A stretch of 64,000 nt of DNA from the NCBI GenBank assembly GCA_963746155.1, contig CAVVAB010000009.1, positions 124,001 to 188,000 of the forward strand. The letters are read 5' to 3'. This document shows, piece after piece, positions 63,921 to 64,000 of the stretch. The notes under the pieces were generated by a model. That model was given only the letters and a program-made list of their open reading frames with translations. It ran no database searches and was not told where the DNA came from. This stretch comes from AC-32 sp963746155 (GTDB taxonomy: Bacteria; Actinomycetota; Thermoleophilia; Gaiellales; Gaiellaceae). Numbering within the stretch: position 1 is the stretch's first letter; each line of letters begins with the position of its first letter. Both the position numbers and the translations under genes were made by a program.

Positions 63921-64000
63921 CTACTCGGGAGCAAGGCGCGCGAAGAGCATCGCGTCGACGCGCTCGCTGTGGTGGCGCAGGAAGCGCCGCCTGACGCCTT
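63921..64000 (-). CDS. C-terminal end of a gene running off the window
   Basis: The minus-strand frame ending in a stop at 63921 reads VRRRFLRHHSERVDAMLFARLAPE. The ending resembles GNAT-type acetyltransferase tails, but the visible part is too short to assign. Confidence 0.45.
   Translation of the reverse strand, partial: GVRRRFLRHHSERVDAMLFARLAPE

Overview
The window is very G+C-rich and densely packed. It uses many GTG/TTG starts and 4-base ATGA/GTGA start-stop overlaps. The gene content (AddAB, an Lhr-type helicase, a Nei2-like glycosylase, an Aquifex-type aconitase, actinobacterial DUF1269/DUF6325/SHOCT proteins, MmpL) points to an actinobacterium. Thermoleophilia (Gaiellales/Solirubrobacterales-like) is my best guess from gene flavour, not a proven placement. 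About twenty single-base frameshifts break otherwise conserved genes. Several sit in G/C runs, so I read most of them as assembly or consensus errors and annotate those genes across the break.

Layout. 0-4 kb: a cyclase/STAND/TPR regulator, a P-loop kinase and a HIT/GalT-like protein (minus strand). 4-16 kb: Lhr helicase, secreted proteins, a Nei2-like glycosylase, hypotheticals, then an overlapping parA-ftsZ pair whose FtsZ has a long Pro-rich N-terminal extension. 16-31 kb: a membrane protein diverging from a gamma-glutamyltransferase/GNAT/DedA/phosphoesterase operon, an HD-GYP protein, an isocitrate/isopropylmalate dehydrogenase, and an addB-addA-nth DNA-repair operon. 31-40 kb: PAS protein, CorA, thioredoxin reductase, aconitase, RmuC, a His-rich anchored protein, tRNA-Leu(UAA), glutamate dehydrogenase, a CBS protein and Ppx/GppA, ending at an initiator tRNA with a perfect TATAAT box.

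40.3-51 kb is accessory and the most unusual part. A collagen-like secreted protein and a PAS-LuxR regulator lie between the intact initiator tRNA and a decayed copy of its 3' half. After that come single unrelated genes on both strands: VOC (twice), cupin, SRPBCC (twice), class II amidotransferase, DUF1269, cupin-TPR, GNAT, methyltransferase, S51 peptidase and creatininase. A 29-bp repeat punctuates them, present nine times in 7.8 kb, always in the same orientation and nearly always just to the right of a gene. One 465-bp gene-plus-repeat unit (VOC) occurs twice at about 97% identity. A serine-recombinase relic lies inside. The layout and gene repertoire resemble an integron cassette array, but no integrase is present and the repeat does not match the attC consensus.

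51-64 kb: a histidine kinase and NarL-type regulator read as one uninterrupted frame and divergent from an MmpL transporter, an M24 peptidase, small conserved proteins, and a cluster of two FAD-dependent amine-oxidase/desaturase-like proteins with two GcvT/DmdA-like tetrahydrofolate-dependent proteins, suggesting catabolism of a methylated compound.
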